Shown here: positions 17,950 to 27,327 of the stretch, in pieces | How positions within the stretch are numbered: the first letter of the stretch is position 1 | Layout of the letters: each line of letters starts with the position of its first letter | Source: JAWSVE01 sp050633885 | GTDB lineage: Bacteria; Pseudomonadota; Gammaproteobacteria; Pseudomonadales; Cellvibrionaceae | Direction of reading: 5' to 3' | Assembly: GCA_050633885.1 (NCBI GenBank) | Contig: JBOEHK010000005.1 | Coordinates: 806,001-870,000, forward strand | Length of the DNA: 64,000 nucleotides | Made by a program: the position numbers and the translations under genes | The notes under the pieces: model-generated | What the model was told of the DNA's origin: nothing | The model's input: the letters and a program-made list of their open reading frames with translations, nothing else | The model's database searches: none

Positions 17950-19326
17950 ATGGATACTTCTGTAGTTGATCAATCTGAAGAAGAATATCTGTTCCTTGAT
18001 GAGCATACGTTATTTGAACTGGAAGTTTTTGATTCGAAAGAAGGCGCTAGCATTTTTCAGTTCTGTAATCTTACTCATACTCAGGGTGGCGAGCTGGCAT
18101 TAAAACAACGCATGCAACGCCCTTGGGCTAAAGCATCTCGTATCCGTGAAACACAATGTTCTATCAACTATATAATAGAAAACAAAGCGCTATTCGATAA
18201 ATTTGATCAAGGCAATATGAGGTTTATTAGTGGTAATGTTGGTACTTATCTGCATGCGCCCTTACCGATTATTGTTCCGAGTAAATTTATAGAATTTACC
18301 TACGGAGTCATTGATCTATACGCAAACGATGCGTACCACGTATCGAAAATAGCGAGGGGTGTTTTACTGACACGTAAATTGATAACTTCACTTCGTTATT
18401 TTCTTTGTCAGTTTGATACTGCGTCTCCAGTAGGTGATCTAGCACCTTTGCTGGATGAAGCGAGATCGTTGGTATTTGATGGCCCTTTATCTTCTGTTGG
18501 TGAAGAAGACAAAGGCATAGGGTTTGTAAAACTGTGGCGCGGATTGCGTTTGGATCAAACATTTCGGATTCATGAAGTCGAGAATATTAGCCGACTACTT
18601 ACGCTGACTTATGAAATCGACGCACTCATTGCCATGGCCAACTGTACCCAACAGAACAATTTGATTTTACCAACGGTTGATTCTGGGCCCATGGAAATTC
18701 ACGCTGAGGGTCTGGTGCACCCCCATGTTCATGATGCTGTTGCTAATCCGGTCGAACTTAATCAACAACAGCGTGGCCTGTTCTTAACAGGGCCCAACAT
18801 GGCTGGTAAAACAACCTATTTACGTGCTTTCGCAACCGCTCTTTATCTTGCTCATCTAGGTATGGGAGTACCAGCTAGCCAATTCCGTTTTACACCTATA
18901 AATCAATTAATCAGTTCTATTTCTTTGTCTGATAATTTACACGGTGGTGTGAGTTATTTTCGTGCGGAAGCATTACGAGTTAAAGATGTGGCAGCAGCTA
19001 TTAAAGCAGAGTATCGCGTTGTTGCCATTATGGATGAACCTTTCAAAGGCACAAATGTTAAAGATACGCTAGAAGCGTCATTTGAAATTCTCACACGTTT
19101 CTCGACAGCCTCTAATTTGCTGTTTATGTTTTCATCGCACCAAATAGAATTAGCAGAAACATTACGAGGGCCAATTGGTTTACGTTGTTTTACTGCGATT
19201 GAAACAGAAGAGCGACTACGTTTTGATTACCAGCTACGTACAGGTGTCGCTACTCAGCGAATTGGCATGCGTGTGCTAAGAGAAGAAGGCGTCTTCGATC
19301 TTCTCGATGATACTAGTAACAACTAG
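17950..19326 (+). CDS. stand-alone MutS-like ATPase (lacks mismatch-recognition domain)
   Basis: A 458-aa protein with a C-terminal MutS/ABC-type ATPase: Walker A GPNMAGKTTYLRAF (281-294), the ISLSDNLHGGVSYFRAEALRV signature region, Walker B VVAIMDEPFKGT (357-368) and the SSHQIEL switch. The first 260 residues are helical and match the lever/core region of MutS. The N-terminal mismatch-recognition and connector domains of full MutS (about 850 aa) are absent. The ATG at 17950 with an upstream GAGAT is preferred. Its role is unknown; similar short MutS homologues occur scattered in bacteria. It sits between accessory genes, not in a repair operon. Confidence 0.85.
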   Translation: MDTSVVDQSEEEYLFLDEHTLFELEVFDSKEGASIFQFCNLTHTQGGELALKQRMQRPWAKASRIRETQCSINYIIENKALFDKFDQGNMRFISGNVGTYLHAPLPIIVPSKFIEFTYGVIDLYANDAYHVSKIARGVLLTRKLITSLRYFLCQFDTASPVGDLAPLLDEARSLVFDGPLSSVGEEDKGIGFVKLWRGLRLDQTFRIHEVENISRLLTLTYEIDALIAMANCTQQNNLILPTVDSGPMEIHAEGLVHPHVHDAVANPVELNQQQRGLFLTGPNMAGKTTYLRAFATALYLAHLGMGVPASQFRFTPINQLISSISLSDNLHGGVSYFRAEALRVKDVAAAIKAEYRVVAIMDEPFKGTNVKDTLEASFEILTRFSTASNLLFMFSSHQIELAETLRGPIGLRCFTAIETEERLRFDYQLRTGVATQRIGMRVLREEGVFDLLDDTSNN

Positions 19327-19746
19327 GGTAAGATGAGAATTAAGATATTGAAAATATCTTGTGTAAGCTTTTAAAATTTATACAAAGAAAATTCAACTAA
19401 ATGGATAATACATACCGTTTTTGTAAATACATTTAGAAAATCTTCTGAATAGGTCAGTACATTCACCCTGATAAGGCTGACAAATATTGTTCCCTCAATA
19501 TTTGACCCTCCCCAATCATAAATAAAGTTATATGTAGCTCTCTACTAAGTCCTAAAGAATCCATCCTAGTTTCTCAGATTGGATCACTGTGACGATTCAT
19601 GAAAGACACTTGGCTATTCAATCGTCTAGGCTTGTCGCGCATATTATCCTTGACAGAATTTTTAAGTGGCGTTGATTTTTTTGTTAAGAATACCTTCAGA
19701 TTTTTCGCATTTTTCAATAGAAAAATTAAATAATAACGGAGCAGTT
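19327..19746. other. intergenic region between MutS-like gene and xylanase
   Basis: 420 bases without a convincing gene. A small inverted repeat AAGATATT (19342-19349) / AATATCTT (19353-19360) just after the MutS-like stop may be a weak terminator. The remainder should hold the xylanase promoter; no operator was recognised. Confidence 0.4.
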
Positions 19747-21189
19747 ATGAAAACATTATCGTTTAACAACTTTTTTTTGCAGACATCTGCCTGCAAAATT
19801 TTCGGCATTATAATTTGTACCGCCCTTTACTTTTCATCGTTTGCTCATGCGCAAAATGGAAAATTTCTCGGCAATATCGTTGATGCCAGTAGCGTCAATT
19901 TCACCCGCTATTGGAATCAAGTAACACCTGAAAACTCAGGAAAATGGCAGTCGGTTGAACCCAGTCGCGATTCATACAACTGGAGTAAATTGGATCAAGC
20001 CGTTAATTTCTCGCGCACTAATAATTATCCGTTTAAACATCACACTTTTGTATGGGGTAACCAAGAGCCAAGTTGGCTGGGCGGATTGTCGGACAACGCC
20101 CGCGCCGCAGAGGTAGAAGAGCTCATCCGTGATACCTGCGCGCGCTATCCATATTTAGATATGATTGATGTGGTAAATGAACCACTGCACGCGCCTTCTA
20201 ATGCCCGCTGGGGGCTTGGTGGAGATGGCTCAACTGGTTGGGATTGGGTTGTGCGGTCTTTCGAGTTAGCTAGACAATATTGTCCCAATTCGAAACTACT
20301 CCTGAATGAGTACGGTATTATCAATGACCGAAATGCAGCCACTACCTATCGTAATATTGTCAATATCCTCAAGGCGAGAGGATTGATCGACGGTATTGGT
20401 TTGCAGTCACACTCTTTTAATTTAAAGAATTACTCGGCAGCAACACTGAGGGGTAATCTCGATTTTCTCGCTCAAACTGGATTGCCAATCTACATTTCTG
20501 AATGGGATATTGACGGCTACGATCAGGATCAGTTAACTCAATTCCAACAGAAATTCCCAGTGGTATGGGAACACTCCGCTGTGAAGGGCGTAACCCTATG
20601 GGGATATGTGCAGGGATTAACTTGGATGGATAATTCCGGTTTGATGTACCAAGATGGCCGTGAACGCCCCGCGTTAACTTGGTTAAAAAACTATGTGAGT
20701 ACGAGTAATCCACCGCCTCAACAACCTGGCGAACCTAGCAACAGTAATATTGTTGTTCGTGCATACGGCGCGGCTGGCAGTGAACACATTAGTTTGCTTG
20801 TTGGCGGCAATGTAGTTGCAGATTGGACGATGTCAACTTCACCACGAGATTATGTTTACACCGGCAACGCAGCGGGGGATGTTCAAGTACGTTACGATAA
20901 TGACGCTGAGGGTCGTGATGTAATTCTCGATTATGTTTACGTCAACAGTGAAACTCGGCAAGCGGAAGACATGTCTTATAACACGTCAACTTGGGACGGA
21001 AGTTGTGGTGGTGGTTCGTTATCTGAAATGATGCACTGCAATGGTGTTATTGGTTTTGGTGGAACATCTGACTGCTTTTCTGGAAACTGTTCAGGAAATA
21101 ATCCAACTACTCCGCCTACACCACCGCCAACAACTGAATGTACTGGCAGCGGCTGGGCATACTGGATATGTCGGTTAAATAATCGTTAA
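19747..21189 (+). CDS. secreted GH10 endo-1,4-beta-xylanase with C-terminal xylan-binding module
   Basis: A 480-aa secreted enzyme. The signal peptide covers about residues 1-36, cleaved after AHA. The GH10 barrel spans about 38-318, with acid/base Glu145 in DVVNEPLH and nucleophile Glu252 in YISEWDIDG. A PPPQQPGEP linker leads to a CBM60/CBM36-type domain (about 334-420), where DNDAEGRDVILDYVYV is the typical calcium/xylan-binding run. A Cys-rich stretch, a Thr/Pro linker and a short CTGSGWAYWICRLNNR tail end the protein. The tail looks like a fragment of a further module. The ATG at 19747 follows AACGGAG. It hydrolyses xylan and fits a plant- or algal-polysaccharide degrader. Confidence 0.93.
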   Translation: MKTLSFNNFFLQTSACKIFGIIICTALYFSSFAHAQNGKFLGNIVDASSVNFTRYWNQVTPENSGKWQSVEPSRDSYNWSKLDQAVNFSRTNNYPFKHHTFVWGNQEPSWLGGLSDNARAAEVEELIRDTCARYPYLDMIDVVNEPLHAPSNARWGLGGDGSTGWDWVVRSFELARQYCPNSKLLLNEYGIINDRNAATTYRNIVNILKARGLIDGIGLQSHSFNLKNYSAATLRGNLDFLAQTGLPIYISEWDIDGYDQDQLTQFQQKFPVVWEHSAVKGVTLWGYVQGLTWMDNSGLMYQDGRERPALTWLKNYVSTSNPPPQQPGEPSNSNIVVRAYGAAGSEHISLLVGGNVVADWTMSTSPRDYVYTGNAAGDVQVRYDNDAEGRDVILDYVYVNSETRQAEDMSYNTSTWDGSCGGGSLSEMMHCNGVIGFGGTSDCFSGNCSGNNPTTPPTPPPTTECTGSGWAYWICRLNNR

Positions 21190-21991
21190 TTAGATAGATT
21201 AAGGATCCTAATTCTGGTGCTCAATAGTATTTGCGAGTTTACTATTGGGCAATCAGGTAAAGGACAAAATAATTAGGGTTTAAGCTCTAAAGTTTACGGA
21301 TAGATCATAATTTACATATCTCAAACTCAATAAAAACCTGCATATTGCCTTTTCAAGAAGTGTACCTAACCAAACCAAAATCGATTAAATATCAACCAAA
21401 AACTACTTATAAACAGCTTTTTTCCTATTTTCACCAGCATTTACGCAAGTTATCCACATTTGTTCACAGGTTTATCCACTAAATCTATGATTTTTAAGGC
21501 TTTATAGAATAAATTGTTGAGAAACTCGGTATAGTTAGAGGGAAATGCTATGAATGGATATGTGAATAACTCACTAAAGCGCTCTATCTGTTGATAACCA
21601 CTACTTTCACACACAGGTTATCTTCAATAAACACAGAGCATACACAGCGATTCACACTGTGCTTATCATTGATCTAACAGGTTGATTTTTAAAACTTTTT
21701 CTAACTTATACATGAATATCTATTCCCCTATTATTACTTCTACTAAATAACTAAACATATATATCCTATATATAAATATTCTTATTTATTAAGTAATAGT
21801 TCTTTTAAGAAATTTAAAACAAAATCACTGCGATTATTTTTTGATCACAAAGATGCATCAACATATAATGGCCGACCTTTTGATTAGCCGTTATGCTCTC
21901 GTCCTAGCACTCACGGAAGAATGAGAAACACCAAATCAAAAACATCACGGCCTATCATCAACATTTTTAGTCACTAAGGTTAAAACAACTC
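21190..21991. other. second DnaA-box cluster upstream of mnmG
   Basis: An 800-base gene-free stretch. DnaA-type boxes: TTATCCACA (21450-21458), TTGTTCACA (21460-21468, one mismatch), TTATCCACT (21472-21480, one mismatch), inverted TTATTCACA (21561-21569) and inverted TTATCAACA (21589-21597, one mismatch). A very AT-rich tract at about 21700-21840 follows. This is the gidA-side position used by the E. coli origin. It could be a second origin, a DnaA titration site or an ancestral relic. Confidence 0.65.
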
Positions 21992-23896
21992 ATGCGATAC
22001 CCAGAAGATTTTGACGTTATTGTCATTGGCGGTGGTCATGCCGGCACAGAAGCGTGCTTGGCGTCAGCGCGCATGGGGTGTAAGACGTTATTGCTCACTC
22101 ACAGTATCGAAACATTAGGGCAAATGTCCTGCAATCCTGCCATTGGTGGGATTGGTAAAAGTCATTTGGTGAAAGAGATTGATGCCTTGGGTGGCGCAAT
22201 GGCCAAAGCGACCGATAAAGCGGGGATACAATTCCGTTTGTTAAATGCTCGCAAAGGCCCAGCTGTTCGAGCAACGCGTGCTCAGGCGGACCGAGAGCTC
22301 TACAAAGCGGCCATTCGTTACCAACTTGAGAACCAAGAGAATTTACAGATATTTCAACAAGCGGTTGATGATGTGATTGTTGACGGCGATACCATCAAAG
22401 GTGTGGTCACCCAAATGGGATTGCAGTTTTTTGCGAAGTCAGTCGTGCTCACAACGGGGACTTTTTTGGGCGGTGTTATTCATATTGGGATGGAGAATCA
22501 TTCGGGAGGCCGTGCTGGTGCTCCCCCTTCCATCGCGCTTGCTAATCGTTTGCGAGAATTACCTTTCAGAGTGGGTCGTTTAAAAACAGGAACGCCAGCT
22601 CGTATTGATGATCGCTCGATTGATTTTTCAGGGCTAGAAGAGCAATGGGGAGATACGCCCACGCCAGTGATGTCATTAGTGGGTAAAGTGTCTGATCATC
22701 CCGAACAAGTGTGCTGCTGGATTACTCACACGAATCAAAAAACCCACGACATCATTATGAGTGGTCTCGATCGATCGCCGATGTATACCGGTGTCATTGA
22801 GGGTGTTGGGCCGCGTTATTGTCCCTCGATTGAGGACAAGGTCCATCGCTTTGCCGATAAAGATTCCCATCAAATTTTTATTGAGCCAGAAGGGTTAAAG
22901 ACACACGAAATTTACCCGAATGGTATTTCAACCAGTTTACCGTTTGATATCCAGCAACAATTTATTCGCTCAATCAAAGGGTTTGAAAACGCACACATTA
23001 CCCGCCCTGGTTATGCGATTGAATACGATTATTTTAATCCGCAAGATTTACAATACAGTTTAGAAACAAAATTTATCCAAGGTTTATTTTTTGCCGGACA
23101 AATTAATGGCACAACCGGTTATGAAGAAGCGGGTGCACAAGGTTTGTTGGCCGGAATTAATGCCGCGTTAAAAGTCCAAGAAAAAGAAGCGTGGTGCCCT
23201 ACTCGCGATCAGGCTTATATTGGTGTCTTGGTTGATGATTTGATTTCGATGGGAACCATTGAACCGTATCGCATGTTTACATCGCGCGCAGAATACCGTT
23301 TGTTGTTGCGCGAAGATAATGCTGATTTACGTTTGACTGAAAAAGGGCGTGAGCTTGGTTTAATTTCTGATGATCACTGGGAAGCGTTTCAATATAAACG
23401 TGAAGCGATTGAAAAAGAGCAGCAACGTTTTAAAACAACATGGATTCAAGCGAATTCGCCCGAAGCGGAAATAATAGAAAAAAAATTACCGTCACGTTTA
23501 ACTCGTGAATACAGTTTTCATGATTTACTAAAGCGCCCTGAATTAACCTACACCGATATTGCCACTTTAAAAGGTGACGCAGTTGAAGATCCTCGTGTTG
23601 CTGAGCAAATAGAAATATCAGCAAAATACTCTGGTTATATTGAACGTCAACAAAGTGAAATAGAACGTCTTCGTCACCATGAGCATACCATTATTCCAGA
23701 AGAGTTTAATTACGATGTGGTTGAAGGTTTATCTAACGAAGTAAAACAAAAATTGAAAACGGCTCGCCCTGATACGTTAGCGAGAGCATCACGGATCTCT
23801 GGTGTTACTCCTGCGGCAGTTTCTTTGTTGTTAATTTATTTGAAAAAACAGGGTTTATTAAAAAAGAATTCATTGCGTGACAAAGCAACAGGATAA
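21992..23896 (+). CDS. mnmG: tRNA uridine-5-carboxymethylaminomethyl modification enzyme MnmG
   Basis: A 634-aa FAD protein that works with MnmE on wobble uridine. The N-terminal dinucleotide-binding motif is VIVIGGGHAGTEACLASARMG. The family signatures GPRYCPSIEDK and GQINGTTGYEEAGAQGLLAGINAAL are present, as is the C-terminal helical domain that binds MnmE. Normal length. It is first in the mnmG-rsmG-parA-parB series. Confidence 0.97.
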   Translation: MRYPEDFDVIVIGGGHAGTEACLASARMGCKTLLLTHSIETLGQMSCNPAIGGIGKSHLVKEIDALGGAMAKATDKAGIQFRLLNARKGPAVRATRAQADRELYKAAIRYQLENQENLQIFQQAVDDVIVDGDTIKGVVTQMGLQFFAKSVVLTTGTFLGGVIHIGMENHSGGRAGAPPSIALANRLRELPFRVGRLKTGTPARIDDRSIDFSGLEEQWGDTPTPVMSLVGKVSDHPEQVCCWITHTNQKTHDIIMSGLDRSPMYTGVIEGVGPRYCPSIEDKVHRFADKDSHQIFIEPEGLKTHEIYPNGISTSLPFDIQQQFIRSIKGFENAHITRPGYAIEYDYFNPQDLQYSLETKFIQGLFFAGQINGTTGYEEAGAQGLLAGINAALKVQEKEAWCPTRDQAYIGVLVDDLISMGTIEPYRMFTSRAEYRLLLREDNADLRLTEKGRELGLISDDHWEAFQYKREAIEKEQQRFKTTWIQANSPEAEIIEKKLPSRLTREYSFHDLLKRPELTYTDIATLKGDAVEDPRVAEQIEISAKYSGYIERQQSEIERLRHHEHTIIPEEFNYDVVEGLSNEVKQKLKTARPDTLARASRISGVTPAAVSLLLIYLKKQGLLKKNSLRDKATG

Positions 23897-23985
23897 TTTT
23901 TTATAAAGCGATATAAAAAATAAAATAATTACGCATTAAAAAATGATAACCGAAATAAATAATCACTAAAAAGATATTGTGAAAC

Positions 23986-24645
23986 ATGACAGCATTGCAG
24001 CATCCAAAATATAACCACTATCTCGATACATTAAAAGGTGGCGCAAAAAAAATGGGTGTTGTTGTTACAGATAAGCAGCTAGATCAGTTGATTCAATATG
24101 TATTGTTATTGGATAAATGGAATAAAGCGTATAACTTATCAGCAATTCGTAATATTGATGAAATGTTGTCACTACACCTACTGGATAGTTTGAGTATTTC
24201 TAACCATTGTCATGGAAGTCATTGGATTGATGTGGGGACAGGTGGTGGTTTACCTGGTGTACCTCTTGCAGTTTTGTATCCAGAAAAAAAATTCACATTA
24301 CTTGACAGTAATGGAAAAAAAACACGCTTTTTATTCCAAGTAAAAACATCGTTACAGTTAGATAATCTTGAGGTAGTTCAATCGAGAGTTGAAGAGTATT
24401 CTCCTGATGTTTTGCTAGATGTGGTCGTAAGTCGTGCTTTTGCTAGCATTAAAGATATGGTGGAAGGTTGTAGGCATTTGCTGAATGAGTCTGGTCAGTT
24501 TTATGCGATGAAGGGAGTATTCCCCGAAGATGAGTTGAGTGAACTACCAAAACCCTATAAGGTCAGCCATAGCTATCCATTGAAAGTTCCCGCAGTTGAG
24601 GGAGAGCGTCACTTGATCATCATAGGTCATGATGAGCAAACGTGA
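23986..24645 (+). CDS. rsmG: 16S rRNA (guanine527-N7)-methyltransferase
   Basis: A 219-aa SAM-dependent methyltransferase that modifies G527 of 16S rRNA. The SAM-binding motif is WIDVGTGGGLPGVPLAVLYP, followed by LLDSNGKKTRFL. VVSRAFASIKDM is the usual post-motif. The N-terminal LLLDKWNKAYNLSAIR is family-typical. It lies between mnmG and parA as in many gammaproteobacteria. Confidence 0.96.
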   Translation: MTALQHPKYNHYLDTLKGGAKKMGVVVTDKQLDQLIQYVLLLDKWNKAYNLSAIRNIDEMLSLHLLDSLSISNHCHGSHWIDVGTGGGLPGVPLAVLYPEKKFTLLDSNGKKTRFLFQVKTSLQLDNLEVVQSRVEEYSPDVLLDVVVSRAFASIKDMVEGCRHLLNESGQFYAMKGVFPEDELSELPKPYKVSHSYPLKVPAVEGERHLIIIGHDEQT

Positions 24646-24765
24646 GAAAACAAAGAAAAACGCATAGCAAAGAATCAACATAAAGAGCACAGATCGTTTA
24701 AATAGAAAGTTAAAAAGAACAATAGTAAATAACCGATTGAAATATTTAGGAAAGAACGCGTTACT

Positions 24766-25581
24766 ATGGAACTCAGTTATAATAAAAGCCATGTTTACTC
24801 GATTACTAACCAAAAAGGCGGTGTCGGTAAAACCACAACCAGTGTTAACTTGGCAGCCTCTTTAGTGGCGACAAAAAAGAAAGTGTTGTTGGTGGATATG
24901 GATCCACAAGGCAATGCCACCATGGGCAGTGGCATTGACAAAAATGAATTAGAAAAATCAATTTATGATGTGTTGGCAGCGGGTGCACCGATTGGTGCTG
25001 CTTTGCAGCATTCGGAGTCAGGCGGTTATGATTTATTACCGGCAAATGCTGATCTCACCGCCGCCGAAGTTGAAATGCTTTCTTTGCCAAACAAAGAGCG
25101 GTTATTGCAAGGTGCGTTGCTGACCATTCGTAATCAATATGATTATGTCTTGATTGACTGCCCTCCCTCCCTCAATATGCTAACAGTTAATGCATTAACG
25201 GCCAGTGATGGCGTTATTATTCCTATGCAGTGTGAGTATTATGCGTTGGAAGGTTTGTCGGCTTTAGTGAATACGGTGAATCAAATAAAGCAAGCATTGA
25301 ACCCTAAGTTAGATATCGAAGGTATTTTGCGCACGATGTACGATCCTCGAAATAGTTTAACGAGTGATGTCTCTCAGCAACTTGCTGATCATTTTGGTGA
25401 TAAAGTATATCGCACGTGTATTCCACGCAATGTTCGTTTGGCAGAAGCACCGAGTTACGGTGTTCCTGTTTTAACGTATGATAAATCTTCAAAAGGCGCG
25501 GTTGCTTATCTCACATTAGCCGGCGAAATGATTCGCCGTGATGAAAGTGCAAAAAAACAAACAACAGAAAACGTATCATAG
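24766..25581 (+). CDS. parA: chromosome partitioning ATPase ParA
   Basis: A 271-aa deviant-Walker ATPase that forms the nucleoid-associated gradient moving ParB-parS complexes. The Walker A is KGGVGKTTTSVNLAASL, with DMDPQGNATMGSG and DYVLIDCPPSLNMLTVNAL following. It is a chromosomal (Soj-type) ParA that lacks the N-terminal DNA-binding domain of plasmid ParAs. It is followed by parB after 93 bases, and the parS sites lie in recF. Confidence 0.96.
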   Translation: MELSYNKSHVYSITNQKGGVGKTTTSVNLAASLVATKKKVLLVDMDPQGNATMGSGIDKNELEKSIYDVLAAGAPIGAALQHSESGGYDLLPANADLTAAEVEMLSLPNKERLLQGALLTIRNQYDYVLIDCPPSLNMLTVNALTASDGVIIPMQCEYYALEGLSALVNTVNQIKQALNPKLDIEGILRTMYDPRNSLTSDVSQQLADHFGDKVYRTCIPRNVRLAEAPSYGVPVLTYDKSSKGAVAYLTLAGEMIRRDESAKKQTTENVS

Positions 25582-25674
25582 CGTTGGTTTTTACCGACTG
25601 AGTTAACAACAAACCAACTAAAATAATAATCATAAAAACAGATTAAAAAATTACGACGGAAAACGGTAAAGAAT

Positions 25675-26598
25675 ATGAAGCGAAAAGGCTTGGGGAAAGG
25701 ATTGGATGCGCTGTTGGGCGGGATTAACAAAGAACAATCATCGGTTAGTATAGGTACTGATGTTGAGGCCTTTGCAAAAACAGAAACATCTAATGAAGCT
25801 CCAGAACCAATCGTTAATGATCTTTCGCATATCCCCGTTGAATTAATTCAACGAGGAAAATATCAACCGCGACGTGATATCCAACCAGAAGCGTTGGAAG
25901 AATTGGCTGAGTCGATTAAAGCGCAGGGCGTTATGCAGCCTATTGTTATTCGTCCAATCGAAGATAACCGCTACGAAATCATCGCGGGTGAGCGACGCTG
26001 GCGAGCAGCGCAATTAGCGGGACTCGATAAAATACCCGCTGTGATAAAAGATGTTCCCGATGAAGCGGCTATCGCTATGGCCCTTATTGAGAATATTCAA
26101 CGTGAAGACCTTAATCCCATGGAAGAAGCGTTTGCGCTAAAACGCCTTCAAGATGAATTTGAATTAACTCATCAAGAAGTTGCAGCAGCTGTGGGTAAAT
26201 CTCGAACAACAGTCACCAACTTACTGCGATTGATCTCTCTTTCTGATGAAGTCCGTAAATTATTAGAGCATGGTGATATTGAAATGGGTCATGCTCGTGC
26301 CCTATTGACTCTGAATGAGCAGGAACAAAGAGAGTTAGCAAGAGAGGTGGTTAATAAAGGGTTGTCGGTTCGGCAGACCGAAGCGCTGGTTCGGCGAACA
26401 CAGCAACAACAAACCAAAGCGGTGCCGGCGAACAAAGTTGATCCTGATATTAAAAAGCTCGAAGAAAATCTGTCGGAGCAAGTAGGAGTCCCCATCAATA
26501 TTCAACATTCAGCGAAAGGCAAAGGAAAGCTCATTTTGAAATACGATAGTCTTGATGAGCTTGATGGAATTTTAAAACACCTGAATTACGAAGCCTAA
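25675..26598 (+). CDS. parB: chromosome partitioning protein ParB
   Basis: A 307-aa CTP-dependent clamp that loads at parS. The N-terminus reads KRKGLGKGLDALLGG. The CTP-binding ParB/sulfiredoxin domain shows GKYQPRRDIQPEALEELAESI and IIAGERRWRAAQLAG. A central helix-turn-helix LTHQEVAAAVGKSRTTVTNLLRL reads parS, and the C-terminal part forms the dimer domain. Standard length and position. Confidence 0.97.
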   Translation: MKRKGLGKGLDALLGGINKEQSSVSIGTDVEAFAKTETSNEAPEPIVNDLSHIPVELIQRGKYQPRRDIQPEALEELAESIKAQGVMQPIVIRPIEDNRYEIIAGERRWRAAQLAGLDKIPAVIKDVPDEAAIAMALIENIQREDLNPMEEAFALKRLQDEFELTHQEVAAAVGKSRTTVTNLLRLISLSDEVRKLLEHGDIEMGHARALLTLNEQEQRELAREVVNKGLSVRQTEALVRRTQQQQTKAVPANKVDPDIKKLEENLSEQVGVPINIQHSAKGKGKLILKYDSLDELDGILKHLNYEA

Positions 26599-26869
26599 AT
26601 CTAGTGGTTGCCTTCAACCTGAAACACAAGCTGTAGAATATAAGCAAATACGATAGCGAATATTTAAATAATTACTGTCGATGATAGTGGTATTAGTTGA
26701 ATACGCAGCTGGTAAACCCTATAATGCTGCCGCCTTTTTGGGCTGCTCCCATTACGTGAATTTAGATGAAAAAATCTATTTTTGACTAAAAATCGGAGTA
26801 GCTTTTGATCAAAAGTTAGTTTGACATGAAAGGCCTAAGATACTGTTTCATCAGTATCGGGCAGAAACC

Positions 26870-27256
26870 ATGGGAAACATCAAGCGACCACCTGTTTTAC
26901 GTATACCATTAGTTCAACTTATGTTTTTACTACCGGTGAGTTTTATAGTTTGGTGGTTCAGTCCTGCGGTAGCCTACTCTGTTTTGGTAGGCGGGATTAT
27001 CCAAATTCTACCCAACACATATTTTGCACTTTACGCTTTTCGATATCAGGGAGCGCAAAGCGCGTCACTGGCGCTCAGAGCAATGAGCCGCGGTGAAACG
27101 GGAAAGTTTGTTTTGACCCTAATGGGGTTTGCTTTGGTCTTTAGCTTGTTCAAAGCGGTGAATGTTGTAGCGTTATTTGTTTCTTATTTTGTAATGATCA
27201 TTGTTTCTGTTGGGGTTGCTAGCCAAGTGATTGGACAAGCAAAAAGAAAGAATTGA
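26870..27256 (+). CDS. atpI: ATP synthase subunit I (AtpI)
   Basis: A 128-aa membrane protein with four predicted transmembrane segments, leading the atp operon as expected for AtpI, a helper of c-ring assembly. Family-like features are the short basic N-terminus (KRPPVLRIPLVQLMFLLP) and the central GGIIQILPNTYFALYAFRYQGAQSA. AtpI is poorly conserved, so position weighs heavily. The 271 bases upstream contain no gene and presumably the operon promoter. Confidence 0.88.
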   Translation: MGNIKRPPVLRIPLVQLMFLLPVSFIVWWFSPAVAYSVLVGGIIQILPNTYFALYAFRYQGAQSASLALRAMSRGETGKFVLTLMGFALVFSLFKAVNVVALFVSYFVMIIVSVGVASQVIGQAKRKN

Positions 27257-27327
27257 TGATTATGTGTTTCTGAATTTAGTTGTTTCGAGTCCAGTACCAC
27301 CTATTAAACTAAAGGGTTTTTGAGAGC

